A stretch of 64,000 bases of DNA from Ignavibacteria bacterium UBA7675 (GTDB lineage: Bacteria > Bacteroidota > Ignavibacteria > Kapaibacteriales > UB7675), in the NCBI GenBank assembly GCA_002483085.1, contig DLHF01000046.1, forward strand, positions 1 through 64,000. The letters are read 5' to 3'. How positions within the stretch are numbered: position 1 is the stretch's first letter; every line of letters begins with the position of its first letter. The notes under the pieces are model-generated. The model saw only the letters and a list, made by a program, of their open reading frames with translations. It made no database searches and had not been told where the DNA came from. Shown here piece by piece: positions 1 to 8,800 of the stretch. A program made the position numbers and the translations under genes.

Positions 1-2984
1 AAGTCGACATCGCCAACCACCAAGGCCGGAACGCTGCCATAAGCCGCAGTAAAAGCTGTTACGCTATTGCACAACACAAGATAGCCGCCAGCGGGGAGTA
101 CTGTCTCTGCCGGAAGACGAAACGCGTGATCATCGTCATCGTCCTTCAGCGTCCAGCCGCTTACATCCATAGCTTTGGCACTGCCATTAAACAGCTCTAT
201 CCAGTCCTTACTATCGCGATTATCCGAAGGCTTGTACATAATTTCGTTGATCACAACGCCAGCATCTTCCGGCTCGGTATCAGGTTTAAAGACTGCTGTG
301 AGCACAAGATCGTCGTGCAGTACTATAGTGACAGTCGAGGTATTTTCCAGCCCCGGAGTATCCCAGCGAACAAACCGATAGCCCGGAGCGGGAATTGCCG
401 TAGCAGTAATAGGAACATCTTTAAAGTACACACCCGACCACGGCAGGCTAGCGGGAACAATAGTAGAAAAGCGTATCGTCCCAGTGCTGGGTTGGGCTGT
501 GGCAAGGGTGACATTGGTGGTTCCACCGAGCTGAAATTTCTCGACATAGTGAGCGCGCACGGCACGTTGGCGATGTGTCGTAAAATATTTCATCTTCTCC
601 AACTCTGCCTGCCAGTTAGCCAGAGACGTATCCCATCGCTCTACATGATGCGGAACCTCGGAAGCAATACCAGCGGCAAGGCTATCGATAAAGTGAACGA
701 TGCGGTCGGCGTGCAGTGTCGTATTTAAAATATCGGCTGTGCGATTGATAAAATCGTCGCGAAAGCGCGAATTCTGTAGTAGTGTACGCAGCAGGAATGT
801 GGAGTACGGCGGGTTAACAATGACGTCCTGCGTAGGCGACGTAGCAATAGCCAATGTATTTCTCTGATACGCTGTTGTATCGGCGTTAAACCCCAGCCCC
901 ATATCAATATCCGACATAATCCACCGCCAGCGCCCACCTGCGCGGCGTTCACGCCAAAACTTCTGGTTGTACTGCGGCCAATCGCCTGCTGAAGCAAAAA
1001 TTTCGGCAATAGCGTAGTCTGCAAAACTGCCGAGATCAATTTCCGAATCTGCATAAGCGTATGCCGATGAATCTGTCATGGTTATCTTCACAAGAGAATC
1101 TGCCATTACATGATATGACAAACTGCTGCCAGTGCGGGGAAAAGCATTTTCTTCGAGCATATCAATACGCTCTTTATCAACGCCGCGATTCTGCTCCACA
1201 AATTTTTCGTCGATGCGCTCGCGTAGGTTGTGAATCCCCCAATACTGTCCGTTCAGAAACACCGTGACTGGGCGATAAGCCTGAATATCAAATTGCAATT
1301 CTGCCACTAAGGAGGAAAACAAAGCATCGCGAAGGAACGTCGAGTACCAGTCTTGTCCAGAATTGCGCAGCAGCAACCTATCGTATGCCTTAATAGATTT
1401 CGATGGGAATACAGGGTATTCAAAGTCTCCGGTTCCATATTTACTTCTGGCATAGAGGCGTAGCGATTTCTGCGGCTGGGTTCTCGTAATACGGCCATGT
1501 ACCTTGGCACCGGCATCGAGTTCAAGAGCTTGACTACCATCCCCTTCCCACAGTTCTACATGCACAGGTATTTCGATGTTGAGCAATGGGTGATCGAAAA
1601 CTCCTTCGCCGCCCCATAAATATTCAGGAGCAGTAGAGAGAGCCACAATCGGAAGCAGGGTTGATTCTTGTATAAGGTACGTGGCTGTTTTTATTGTCCC
1701 CGGCAGAGCATCGGCAGCAAAGATGCGCGCACGCAAAGTAGCCGTAGAGACTATCATCAGCGGTGTTCCGGTGTATTCCACCGAAAGCATATCGGGTTCA
1801 CTGCCATCAAGAGTATAAAATACTCGATCGTCAGGATGTTCTGCCGCCAGCTCTATTTCCACGCTACTACTGTATCTCCCTCCAGGCTGTGCGAAATGCG
1901 GAGCAGCAGCGATACGCTGCCGACCATTAGTATCGTTGGCACGGAGAGGCGTTCCTTCAATAAAAAAAACGGGTCGCTCACTACCTGCGATGCGTCCACA
2001 TGTGATATCAGTGCGCAGAGCTCCAAAGGCCAGCGAATCGAGCAAATTGCCTTCGTCATTCCAGAGATACAGCGTTTCGCCTTCGTCTTTCAGCTCAAAA
2101 TCGGTGTGCAATTCATGCGAATACCATTGGATTCCCGGTCGTTCCGTAGCTATTTCCACAGGTGTCAGCAGATCGAAGGATAATGGTTTGCCGTCCAAAG
2201 CCAAGCTTGAAAGCGATGTATGAGTTAGGATTGTATCTTTATAGCTGGCTACAGCAATACCAATATATCCCGGCTCGCCAATCAGCGGACACTTTGCGGA
2301 ATCGACCGGCTCCCAAGAATCGCCGAGAAGAGAAGCATACGCATAGACCGAGTCATCAGTACGACGCAGACGAACCCATGTACTGGGAAATTCAACGGGA
2401 AGTTCGAGATCTGTCACTTGTGTAGGCGGCTGAAGCGCAGTCGGGCGCAAGCTAAAGGTAAAGACATCGCGCGAGGTTGCAAATATCCCTGCATGGCGGT
2501 TCTCGGCAGTAGGGTTATCAACAAGCAGCAGGCCAACCTTTGCAAAAGTGCCGGTATTCTGAAGCGAATGGATGCGTAGCACCACATCAAAATCCCCCTG
2601 CACTGGCATATACAAATAGCGAAAAGCATCCCACGTATTCCAAGGATTAATTCCCGCACCCGCTCCCTCAATACACATCAGGCCAGAAGCCGATCTGTTC
2701 TTCCCAGAAGCGCGCACAATCAGAAAAGAACCGGGATACATAGTTGTATCGGGCAGCCGCCACGCCTTCGCATAATCGTTTTTGTCGCCGATCCGGTAAT
2801 CTTTCAGGCTAACAGATGCGGTTCCCGCATTGTAAAGTTCAATCCAGTCGGATACGTCATTGTCCTCGTCCACCAGCGAGGCATTGGCGGGCGAAACTTC
2901 ATTAATGCGAATGGACTGAGCCGACAAAAAAGCAGAGGGTATCGCCAGTGCGGCGATCAAAAATATACAAGAAATATACTGCAT
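1..2984 (-). CDS. secreted CotH-kinase / lamin-tail-domain protein, C-terminus off the window
   Basis: An uninterrupted minus-strand frame runs from ATG at 2984 through the left edge (about 994 codons, no stop), so it is C-terminally partial. Residues 1-22 form a signal peptide ending AFLSAQS. A lamin-tail domain follows at about 25-100 (RINEVSPANASL, DWIELYN). A chitobiase-C-like segment lies near 358-431 (FYTLDGSEPD). The CotH-kinase core spans about 440-800, with HGRITRTQPQKSLRLY near 491, NGQYWGIHNLRERID near 576 and SDIDMGLGF near 688. An InlB-like repeat at about 820-880 is followed by another lamin-tail domain from about 906 (INEIMYKPSDN, DWIELFNG). CotH proteins are atypical protein kinases, best known from spore coat assembly; in secreted multidomain forms the substrate is unknown. 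I infer an exported, probably cell-surface protein. Any sorting domain would lie beyond the window. Confidence 0.85.
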   Translation of the reverse strand, partial: MQYISCIFLIAALAIPSAFLSAQSIRINEVSPANASLVDEDNDVSDWIELYNAGTASVSLKDYRIGDKNDYAKAWRLPDTTMYPGSFLIVRASGKNRSASGLMCIEGAGAGINPWNTWDAFRYLYMPVQGDFDVVLRIHSLQNTGTFAKVGLLLVDNPTAENRHAGIFATSRDVFTFSLRPTALQPPTQVTDLELPVEFPSTWVRLRRTDDSVYAYASLLGDSWEPVDSAKCPLIGEPGYIGIAVASYKDTILTHTSLSSLALDGKPLSFDLLTPVEIATERPGIQWYSHELHTDFELKDEGETLYLWNDEGNLLDSLAFGALRTDITCGRIAGSERPVFFIEGTPLRANDTNGRQRIAAAPHFAQPGGRYSSSVEIELAAEHPDDRVFYTLDGSEPDMLSVEYTGTPLMIVSTATLRARIFAADALPGTIKTATYLIQESTLLPIVALSTAPEYLWGGEGVFDHPLLNIEIPVHVELWEGDGSQALELDAGAKVHGRITRTQPQKSLRLYARSKYGTGDFEYPVFPSKSIKAYDRLLLRNSGQDWYSTFLRDALFSSLVAELQFDIQAYRPVTVFLNGQYWGIHNLRERIDEKFVEQNRGVDKERIDMLEENAFPRTGSSLSYHVMADSLVKITMTDSSAYAYADSEIDLGSFADYAIAEIFASAGDWPQYNQKFWRERRAGGRWRWIMSDIDMGLGFNADTTAYQRNTLAIATSPTQDVIVNPPYSTFLLRTLLQNSRFRDDFINRTADILNTTLHADRIVHFIDSLAAGIASEVPHHVERWDTSLANWQAELEKMKYFTTHRQRAVRAHYVEKFQLGGTTNVTLATAQPSTGTIRFSTIVPASLPWSGVYFKDVPITATAIPAPGYRFVRWDTPGLENTSTVTIVLHDDLVLTAVFKPDTEPEDAGVVINEIMYKPSDNRDSKDWIELFNGSAKAMDVSGWTLKDDDDDHAFRLPAETVLPAGGYLVLCNSVTAFTAAYGSVPALVVGDVD

Positions 2985-3238
2985 GAACAGCCGTAAACTG
3001 TTGAACAAGGAAGACTTCGACGGGTAGCGTTATGCCATGCTTGAGTACACTAAGTGAAGGAATTTAACAATCTAACAAATGTCATCGAATTTTCAAGAGA
3101 CTTTTTCGTCTACACGCCTGCTGGCAATTTTACGGAGGTTCTCTCGGGCTGGTGTACAGCCTCTGAGCCTGAAGACGAACTTTTCTGTGGAATTTAACGA
3201 GTCGGTAATGTATATTCATTACTCGACTCTATTTCCCA

Positions 3239-4105
3239 ATGAGCGAATTACCATGCTCCCCATCGAACGCAATATACATGGAAGGTTTAGCCGATCTGCA
3301 TTTGCATACAACGTGCTCCGACGGCGCGCTCTCCCCTTATGAGCTAATTCGCAAGGCTCACAAGACCGGACTTCAGGCAATCAGTATCACGGACCACGAT
3401 ACTACGGCAGCATTGCCCGACGCTATAGAGATGGCACAGGAGTTCGATCTGGAGCTGATTCCCGGCATCGAAGTCAGCGCTTTTGAGAATAGCCGCGATA
3501 TCCATGTGCTCGGTTATTTTATTGACTTCAACGACGAAGCACTTATACGCTATACCGACTTTTCCCGCCGTGAGCGTGAGAAACGTGCCGCACGCATTGT
3601 AAAAAAATTAAACGATCTGAATATTCCGCTGGGATTAGACAGCGTAATGGACCAAGCAGGTACAGGCACTGTGGGTAGGCTCCACGTAGCAAATGCTATG
3701 ATTGCCAATGGATTTGGCGCTTCTATTAAAGAAGTTTTTGGGAAGTATCTGGGCAATGGCTGCCCAGCTTACGAAGAAAAATGGCACTTCCCTGTTGTTG
3801 ATGCTATTAGGCTTATCAATAACAGCGGTGGGCTCGCGGTGATTGCCCATCCTTCGCGCTATATATCAGACTCGCAGTTGCGCGCGATGATCGCCAATGG
3901 ACTGGACGGCATCGAAGTAGTACACCCGTGCCACGATCAATATATGCAGCGCCATTACCGATCAGTTGCTACAGAGTATTGCCTGCTGGAAACCGGAGGT
4001 TCCGATTACCACGGCAACCGCGACTACGACGAAGACAATTTCGGGCGTGTGGGCATTCCGTATGCGAAAATTAAAGCTATGATGTATTTCCGCAATAATG
4101 CGTAG
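3239..4105 (+). CDS. PHP-domain phosphoesterase (RNase AM / YciV-TrpH-like)
   Basis: 288 aa. The N-terminus carries the PHP metal motif HLHTTCSDG at residues 21-29, then ITDHDT, a PGIEVSA segment, AHPSRY and the C-terminal GGSDYHG. This is the arrangement of the TrpH/YciV family, whose characterised members hydrolyse nucleoside 3',5'-bisphosphates and trim short RNAs 5'-3'. It should be cytosolic and metal-dependent. A second ATG at 3278 (MEGLADLH) begins closer to the fold and may be the true start; neither has a convincing ribosome site. ribH starts 80 bp downstream on the same strand, so co-transcription is possible. The family assignment is firm; the exact substrate is inferred. Confidence 0.85.
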   Translation: MSELPCSPSNAIYMEGLADLHLHTTCSDGALSPYELIRKAHKTGLQAISITDHDTTAALPDAIEMAQEFDLELIPGIEVSAFENSRDIHVLGYFIDFNDEALIRYTDFSRREREKRAARIVKKLNDLNIPLGLDSVMDQAGTGTVGRLHVANAMIANGFGASIKEVFGKYLGNGCPAYEEKWHFPVVDAIRLINNSGGLAVIAHPSRYISDSQLRAMIANGLDGIEVVHPCHDQYMQRHYRSVATEYCLLETGGSDYHGNRDYDEDNFGRVGIPYAKIKAMMYFRNNA

Positions 4106-4185
4106 ATTTGCAGGGCGACAGAAGTCCATGTCCAGCAGAAATCAACGGACGCTGACCTGTATTTTTCCATAATAGATCCAAGTAT

Positions 4186-4692
4186 ATGCCTGCTATATTT
4201 GAAGGCCATTTGAGCGCTTCCGAAAAGTCGTTTGCAATTGTTGTATCCCGCTGGAATAGCTTTATTGTCGAACAATTGTTGAATGGCGCATTAGATGCAA
4301 TCCGCCGCCACGGTGGTAGCACCGATGCTGTAGCAGTGGCCTATTGTCCCGGCAGTTTTGAAATCCCATTAGTCGTACAGCGCATGGCCGCTTCCAAAAA
4401 GTACGATGCAGTGATTGCTCTGGGCGCAGTTATTCGCGGCGATACTCCTCATTTTGATATGATTGCCTCTGAAGTTACCAAAGGCGTGGCACAGGTCGGC
4501 CTGCAGACAGGTGTTCCCTGTATTATGGGCGTGCTTACTACGAATACTATCGAGCAAGCTATCGAGCGCGCAGGTACAAAAGCCGGGAACAAGGGAGCAG
4601 AAGCTGCTGTTGCTGCTATCGAGATGGTTTCCCTTCTGGATTCGCTCGCCGCTACGATGAGCCCGGACAAGAAAGGCTCCACTATGGCATAA
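4186..4692 (+). CDS. ribH: 6,7-dimethyl-8-ribityllumazine synthase
   Basis: 168 aa, the normal length for RibH. It condenses 5-amino-6-ribitylaminouracil with 3,4-dihydroxy-2-butanone 4-phosphate in the penultimate step of riboflavin synthesis and usually forms pentamers or 60-mers. Visible signatures are PGSFEIP at 55-61, GAVIRGDTPHFD at 80-91 with the catalytic histidine at 89, and a C-terminal GNKGAEAA helix. No other rib gene is adjacent and no FMN-riboswitch-like structure is apparent in the 80 bp upstream. A TAGATTTG box lies at 4103-4110, overlapping the end of the PHP gene. It fits the TAnnTTTG promoter element of Bacteroidota, but no matching -33 box is clear. Confidence 0.96.
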   Translation: MPAIFEGHLSASEKSFAIVVSRWNSFIVEQLLNGALDAIRRHGGSTDAVAVAYCPGSFEIPLVVQRMAASKKYDAVIALGAVIRGDTPHFDMIASEVTKGVAQVGLQTGVPCIMGVLTTNTIEQAIERAGTKAGNKGAEAAVAAIEMVSLLDSLAATMSPDKKGSTMA

Positions 4693-4733
4693 CGCTACGA
4701 CATCTATTCTTGTTCAACCAGTTAGCGACTATT

Positions 4734-7040
4734 ATGATCGTTTCCTTTTGTCAGGCACGTCGTAGTATGCCCATGTTTGCCGCGCTTGCTCTGCTTTTCG
4801 CTTTGCTTGCTGTGCCGCTCACCGCTCAAATCCGCCTTGAGAATTGGCAAACCCACACCTCGCTGTACAATGCACGCTCCGCAGATACCGATAGCAAAGG
4901 CATAGTATGGGTGGGAACAACAGGCGGTATGTACAACTATGATCCAGCTACAAAAACTTCCGCGATTTTCCGCAATATTGATGCTCTGATGAGCCTTAAT
5001 GTTTCGGTGCTGCGTATTCAGCCAGGTACCGATGCAGTGTATGTAGGCTGCTCCGATGGCGTTATCAATATTTATCGCAATGGTACATGGGAGTATGTCA
5101 CGGCGATTCGGGCCAAAGCCGATGAGTTCGCAAGTGTGCAAATCAACGACTTCTTGTTCGATGGTGATCGGGTGTTTATCGCTGGCGACTTTGGCATCAC
5201 GATCTATTACCCGGAAAGCCATACATTCGGCGCAACAATTACGAATTTCAACGGCACGCGCAATGTTCCAGTGGTCAATCTGCTGTCGTGGCAAGGGCGG
5301 CTGTGGACAGCAACAAACAGTGGCATCTTTTCGGCGCCGCTGGCCACACCGCAGTTCAACCTTCCATCGGTTTGGCAGCCCTACTCATTTACCGATCTGA
5401 GCGGTGCAGCTCTTGCACGCGGCCTCGCTGTGTACGAAGACACCCTGTTTACGGGCGTTGGCAAGTACCTCTGGAAGCTCGAAGGGAATGCGTTTGTACA
5501 GTCGACGGAACTCGATACAACAGTGACGGCTCTTCTCTCCTCACCCGAAGGATTGTTTGTAAGCGATATGTTCTCTGTAGTTCGCTATCCAGATGACGTG
5601 CTGTACAACAAGCGCCGTACAAATAATCTCATCAATAGTCTTGCCCGCCTTCCGGCATCAATAGGTTCCCCCGGTATCCTGTTTTCTAAGTTTGGCTTGT
5701 CGACAGCGGTAAACCGCGACAGCCTCGCCTTTCGCACGCCCAACTCGCCGCAGAGCAATCTCTTTATGGATATGACTACTACAGCCGATGGCTCCCTGTG
5801 GTCTGCCACAATCAAAGACGATGCCGGTAGCGGCTTCTCCCGACTGAAAAATGATACGTGGACAAACTTTACTGTCGACAACTACCCAGAATTGCTGACA
5901 GATTCGTATGTGCAGATCAATACAGGGATCAATGGAGAAATATGGGCCAGTAGCTGGGGCTTCGGCTTAGCTCATATAGTGCCAGACAATGACGGTTTCG
6001 ATATTACTGTCTATGAAACATCCAACTCGCCGATCAATGGTATTTTTACCGGCGGCGATTTCGAGGTGCTCGGCGAAACAGCAACCGACCAGAACGGCGT
6101 TACGTGGATATTGGAACACGCCGGTGAAACACGCCCTAATCACAATATTATCGCGCGGGCTGCCGATGGTACATTCTACACGTTCAGCAGGCCAGAAGGC
6201 AAGCTTAGAAACTGGTACTTTAACTCTATTGTTATCGACCAAAGCGGAACAAAGTGGCTGGCTGCTCCCAACGACGAATCGGGCAATGTTATTCTCTATT
6301 TCAACGACCGAGGCACACTCGCCGATAAGACCGACGATATCTGGGGTACAATCGATGCGACAAGCACCTCCCTGCCCGGTGTTATCATCTTTGGTATGGC
6401 TGTAGACAACAATGGCGTGCTTTGGCTGGCTGGCGAAAAAGGATTGTACGCAATCGACAACCCCTTTGCTGTGGTCTCGAAAAGCAGACTGTTCACACGC
6501 TCTATCCCAGCACTATCAGGCCAGATTGTCAATTGTATCATGGTCGATGCTCTCAATCAAAAATGGGCCGGAACAAACTCCGGTGTGTGGGTGCTCAACG
6601 AAGACGGTACGGAAGTGCTCGCGCATTTTACAAAGGATAATACTCCAATCCTCGATAATATCGTGACATCGCTTGCCACCGACGAACAAAGCGGTCTGAT
6701 CTACATCGGTACACGCAATGGGCTTTCCTCTGCATCCAGTTTGTCTATACGCGCAAATGTAGACTTCAACGAACTGCGCTGCTTCCCACAGCCCTTTGTT
6801 ATTACAGAGGACGACGAACTGCGCGTAGAAGGACTGGCAGAAAATTCTGTGGTAAAAGTAGCAACTATCGACGGTGTGTTGGTTCGCACACTCAATAGCC
6901 AAGGCTCGCGTGCCGCTGTGTGGGACGGGCGCAACGATCGCGGCGAATTTGTGGCAAGCGGAGTGTACCTTATCTCCGGCTTCTCCGAGACATCAGGCGA
7001 AACTGCTGTTGTCAAAGCAATGGTGCTGCACAAAGAATAA
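4734..7040 (+). CDS. PorZ-like two-propeller secreted protein (type IX secretion)
   Basis: 768 aa from ATG 4734; the frame stays open upstream only to a TTG at 4710, and ATG 4767 would also keep the signal peptide (ALALLFALLAVPLTAQ). The mature protein starts IRLENWQTHTSLYNA and continues with repeated two-component-regulator propeller blades such as GIVWVGTTGGMYNYD, GVLWLAGEKGLYAID and QKWAGTNSGVWVL. The end is an FlgD-like/sorting-type domain (SQGSRAAVWDGRNDRGEF, ASGVYLISG). Length and order (signal, two beta-propellers, C-terminal Ig-like domain) match PorZ, a surface component of the type IX secretion attachment complex in Bacteroidota. The role is inferred from architecture; a generic propeller protein exported by the same system is the alternative. 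Confidence 0.65.
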   Translation: MIVSFCQARRSMPMFAALALLFALLAVPLTAQIRLENWQTHTSLYNARSADTDSKGIVWVGTTGGMYNYDPATKTSAIFRNIDALMSLNVSVLRIQPGTDAVYVGCSDGVINIYRNGTWEYVTAIRAKADEFASVQINDFLFDGDRVFIAGDFGITIYYPESHTFGATITNFNGTRNVPVVNLLSWQGRLWTATNSGIFSAPLATPQFNLPSVWQPYSFTDLSGAALARGLAVYEDTLFTGVGKYLWKLEGNAFVQSTELDTTVTALLSSPEGLFVSDMFSVVRYPDDVLYNKRRTNNLINSLARLPASIGSPGILFSKFGLSTAVNRDSLAFRTPNSPQSNLFMDMTTTADGSLWSATIKDDAGSGFSRLKNDTWTNFTVDNYPELLTDSYVQINTGINGEIWASSWGFGLAHIVPDNDGFDITVYETSNSPINGIFTGGDFEVLGETATDQNGVTWILEHAGETRPNHNIIARAADGTFYTFSRPEGKLRNWYFNSIVIDQSGTKWLAAPNDESGNVILYFNDRGTLADKTDDIWGTIDATSTSLPGVIIFGMAVDNNGVLWLAGEKGLYAIDNPFAVVSKSRLFTRSIPALSGQIVNCIMVDALNQKWAGTNSGVWVLNEDGTEVLAHFTKDNTPILDNIVTSLATDEQSGLIYIGTRNGLSSASSLSIRANVDFNELRCFPQPFVITEDDELRVEGLAENSVVKVATIDGVLVRTLNSQGSRAAVWDGRNDRGEFVASGVYLISGFSETSGETAVVKAMVLHKE

Positions 7041-7092
7041 CAGAATAATTGCGAGAATTACGCCAAAATTTTCGAGTACTGACACTTTTTTC

Positions 7093-7123
7093 TTGGCAAC
7101 GCGCCTTCTCTTGCTTATTTTTG
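7093..7123 (+). promoter_or_regulatory. putative Bacteroidota-type promoter of tRNA-Leu
   Basis: TATTTTTG at 7116-7123 matches the TAnnTTTG -7 element of Bacteroidota primary sigma factors. A TTGG at 7093-7096 sits 19 bp upstream, close to the TTTG -33 element. The box ends 10 bp before the tRNA, consistent with transcription starting just ahead of it. Confidence 0.45.
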
Positions 7124-7133
7124 TGTTCCCTCT

Positions 7134-7215
7134 GCGGAAGTGGCGAAATTGGCAGACGCACCATCTTGAGGGGGTGGCGCCGTAAGGCGTGCGGGTTCAA
7201 GTCCCGCCTTCCGCA
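7134..7215 (+). tRNA. tRNA-Leu (anticodon GAG)
   Basis: The acceptor stem GCGGAAG (7134-7140) pairs with CTTCCGC (7208-7214), followed by discriminator A7215. The anticodon stem CCATC/GGTGG encloses TTGAGGG, with anticodon GAG at 7168-7170. A class II variable arm (GCGCCGTAAGGCGT) follows, then the T arm GCGGGTTCAAGTCCCGC. The long variable arm and the anticodon agree on leucine (CUC/CUU). The 3' CCA is not encoded (the genome reads ACA). It is a single tRNA, with a terminator 4 bp downstream. Confidence 0.96.
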
Positions 7216-7218
7216 CAG

Positions 7219-7253
7219 AAAAAAGCCTTCGTACACTGTACGAAGGCTTTTTT
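7219..7253 (+). terminator. Rho-independent terminator of tRNA-Leu
   Basis: A perfect stem of A-run plus GCCTTCGTAC pairs with GTACGAAGGC plus T-run around a 3-nt loop, immediately after the tRNA. The symmetric A/T tails would let it act on both strands. Confidence 0.9.
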
Positions 7254-7256
7254 ATT

Positions 7257-7283
7257 GAACAGACGTTTTTGAACAGACGTTTT
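7257..7283 (+). repeat. short tandem direct repeat
   Basis: GAACAGACGTTTTT occurs twice back to back (7257-7270 and 7271-7283), exactly between the tRNA terminator and the first composite intergenic element. It may be a duplication at the element's edge. Confidence 0.7.
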
Positions 7284-7284
7284 G

Positions 7285-7648
7285 TCGCTTCGGTCTTTGG
7301 CCGGAGCCGCCCTGCGGGACGGCTCTACGCTCGGCCTTCGCACCGCGCAGCACACCCGCCTCGTGGGGTTCATCCTCCATCGCAAAAAAAAGAAACTCGG
7401 CTTTGCGTACTCCAAACGCAATACTGTCTTCCCCCTGCCGAAGCACACCCGACCACAATACCACTACGCTCCCTTCTGGAGGCGGCTGTCAAGAGAATCG
7501 AATCAGCTTTTACATACCGGATTTCTGTGGTTTTGCAGGTAAGATAGCGGAGAAAGCACGCACGCCACGAAGCGGATGTGCGACCGGCGACAGCGACGTA
7601 TCGTAAAGCCGCCTATATAGGCGGCTCGCCGCAACGACGCCCGTGCAA
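7285..7648 (+). repeat. composite intergenic element, copy 1 (B then A)
   Basis: This is the largest copy of a dispersed family. Module B (7285-7368) has CGCTTCGG, then GCACCGCGCAGCAC, then a CCGCC-TCGTGG end. Module A (7573-7648) has GCGGATGTGCGACCGG, CGACAGCGAC, a variable insert (here the hairpin AGCCGCCTATATAGGCGGCT at 7609-7628) and GACGCCCGTGC. About 200 bp of non-conserved DNA separates them. Short open frames across it simply read the repeat. It sits between the convergent tRNA and histidine kinase genes. Confidence 0.85.
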
Positions 7649-7712
7649 CTAAACGTAGGAATAGAATAACAGTGCAAATCTGCAATATCTGGCTGCTCTG
7701 CGCTCCTTATGC

Positions 7713-8777
7713 TCAATCAGTCTTCAGCGTGAACGAGATCGTCGTCCCCTTGCCTTGCTCGCTTTTGAGATGCACTGTAGATTTATGCGCTTCGAGTATG
7801 TGCTTTACAATAGCGAGACCCAGCCCCGTGCCGCCCACCGAACGCGAGCGGTTTTTATCTACGCGGTAGAAGCGCTCAAAAATGCGTTTGTGGTGTTCGG
7901 GCGGGATACCAATACCGTTGTCATGTATCTGCACCAGCACTTCTGTTTCGCCCGGTTTCAGCCACACATCTACTTTTCCGCCTTCCACATTATACTTAAT
8001 AGCATTCTCGATGAGGTTTGTAAGAACCTGAGCAAGCCTGTCGCGGTCGCCATAGACTTCGATATCCTCGTCGTCTTGCGGTTCATGGACAGTAATACTC
8101 ACCTTCTTGGTCTGCGCCTGTGCTTCGAGATTGCGGGCGATTTCGCGCACGAGCGGAAGCAAAATAAAGTAGCGGAAGCTGAAGCGCATCTCGCCGGATT
8201 CAATACGCGAAATATTGATAAGATCGGTAAGCAGCGAATTGAGGCGAACGGTATTGGCGTGCGCCTTTTCTACGAACTGACGGCTTACTTCCTGATCCTC
8301 TAGCGCACCGTCGAGCAGCGTTTCTAAAAATCCCTGAATAGAGAAAATAGGTGTGCGAAGCTCGTGCGATACATTAGCGAGAAACTCGCTGCGAACGCGT
8401 TCTAACCGCTGCATGCCCTCGATGTCCTTGTTCGACTTGTCGGCGAGTTTATTTACAGCGGCATAAGCGCGCTGCGTCTCGGCGAAATCGGTGTTTTCAT
8501 CGGCAGTAATACGCGAGTGTGTAGAGCCTTCGCTAATAGCACGCGACACAACGGCAATGCGCGACACCGAGGCCGCAATACGGTCGGAAGTGCGAGCAGA
8601 AAACCAGAATACCACTCCGAGGCTAGGAGCCAGAAGCAGGAGTGCTGCTATAATGCCAACCGTCGCAGAAGAATGAAAAAGCGCCGGAACTAACAGCGCA
8701 ATTCCGGCGAAAACAACGAATGCGAAGATAAAAATCAGGGAAAAATTTCGCGCCTGATACGCACGCAGAGAGATCAA
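7713..8777 (-). CDS. PhoR-like membrane sensor histidine kinase
   Basis: About 354 aa from a TTG at 8777. No ATG exists between the end of the regulator gene (8801) and the first membrane helix; the longer frame to 8927 only reads through the regulator in another frame. Two N-terminal membrane helices (FSLIFIFAFVVFAGIALLV; VGIIAALLLLAPSLGVVFW) are followed by a HAMP-like linker. The dimerisation helix has the phospho-acceptor motif SHELRTPIFSIQGF. The ATPase domain shows N box NLIENAIKYN, G1 DNGIGIPPEHH, F box FERFYRV and G2 GTGLGLAIVKHI. It has no recognisable extracytoplasmic sensor domain. It lies 23 bp downstream of its cognate regulator. PhoR-type kinases often sense phosphate or envelope state; the signal here cannot be read from sequence. 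Confidence 0.88.
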   Translation of the reverse strand: MISLRAYQARNFSLIFIFAFVVFAGIALLVPALFHSSATVGIIAALLLLAPSLGVVFWFSARTSDRIAASVSRIAVVSRAISEGSTHSRITADENTDFAETQRAYAAVNKLADKSNKDIEGMQRLERVRSEFLANVSHELRTPIFSIQGFLETLLDGALEDQEVSRQFVEKAHANTVRLNSLLTDLINISRIESGEMRFSFRYFILLPLVREIARNLEAQAQTKKVSITVHEPQDDEDIEVYGDRDRLAQVLTNLIENAIKYNVEGGKVDVWLKPGETEVLVQIHDNGIGIPPEHHKRIFERFYRVDKNRSRSVGGTGLGLAIVKHILEAHKSTVHLKSEQGKGTTISFTLKTD

Positions 8778-8800
8778 CGTCTGCCAGCCTTTATTGGATG

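Noticed and set aside
323..565. Alternative frames opposite or within the CotH gene
   Set aside because: The complete CotH frame with signal peptide and domain order explains this region.
7269..7716. Several short frames on both strands
   Set aside because: They read the composite element; the same peptide fragments recur at other copies only because the DNA repeats.
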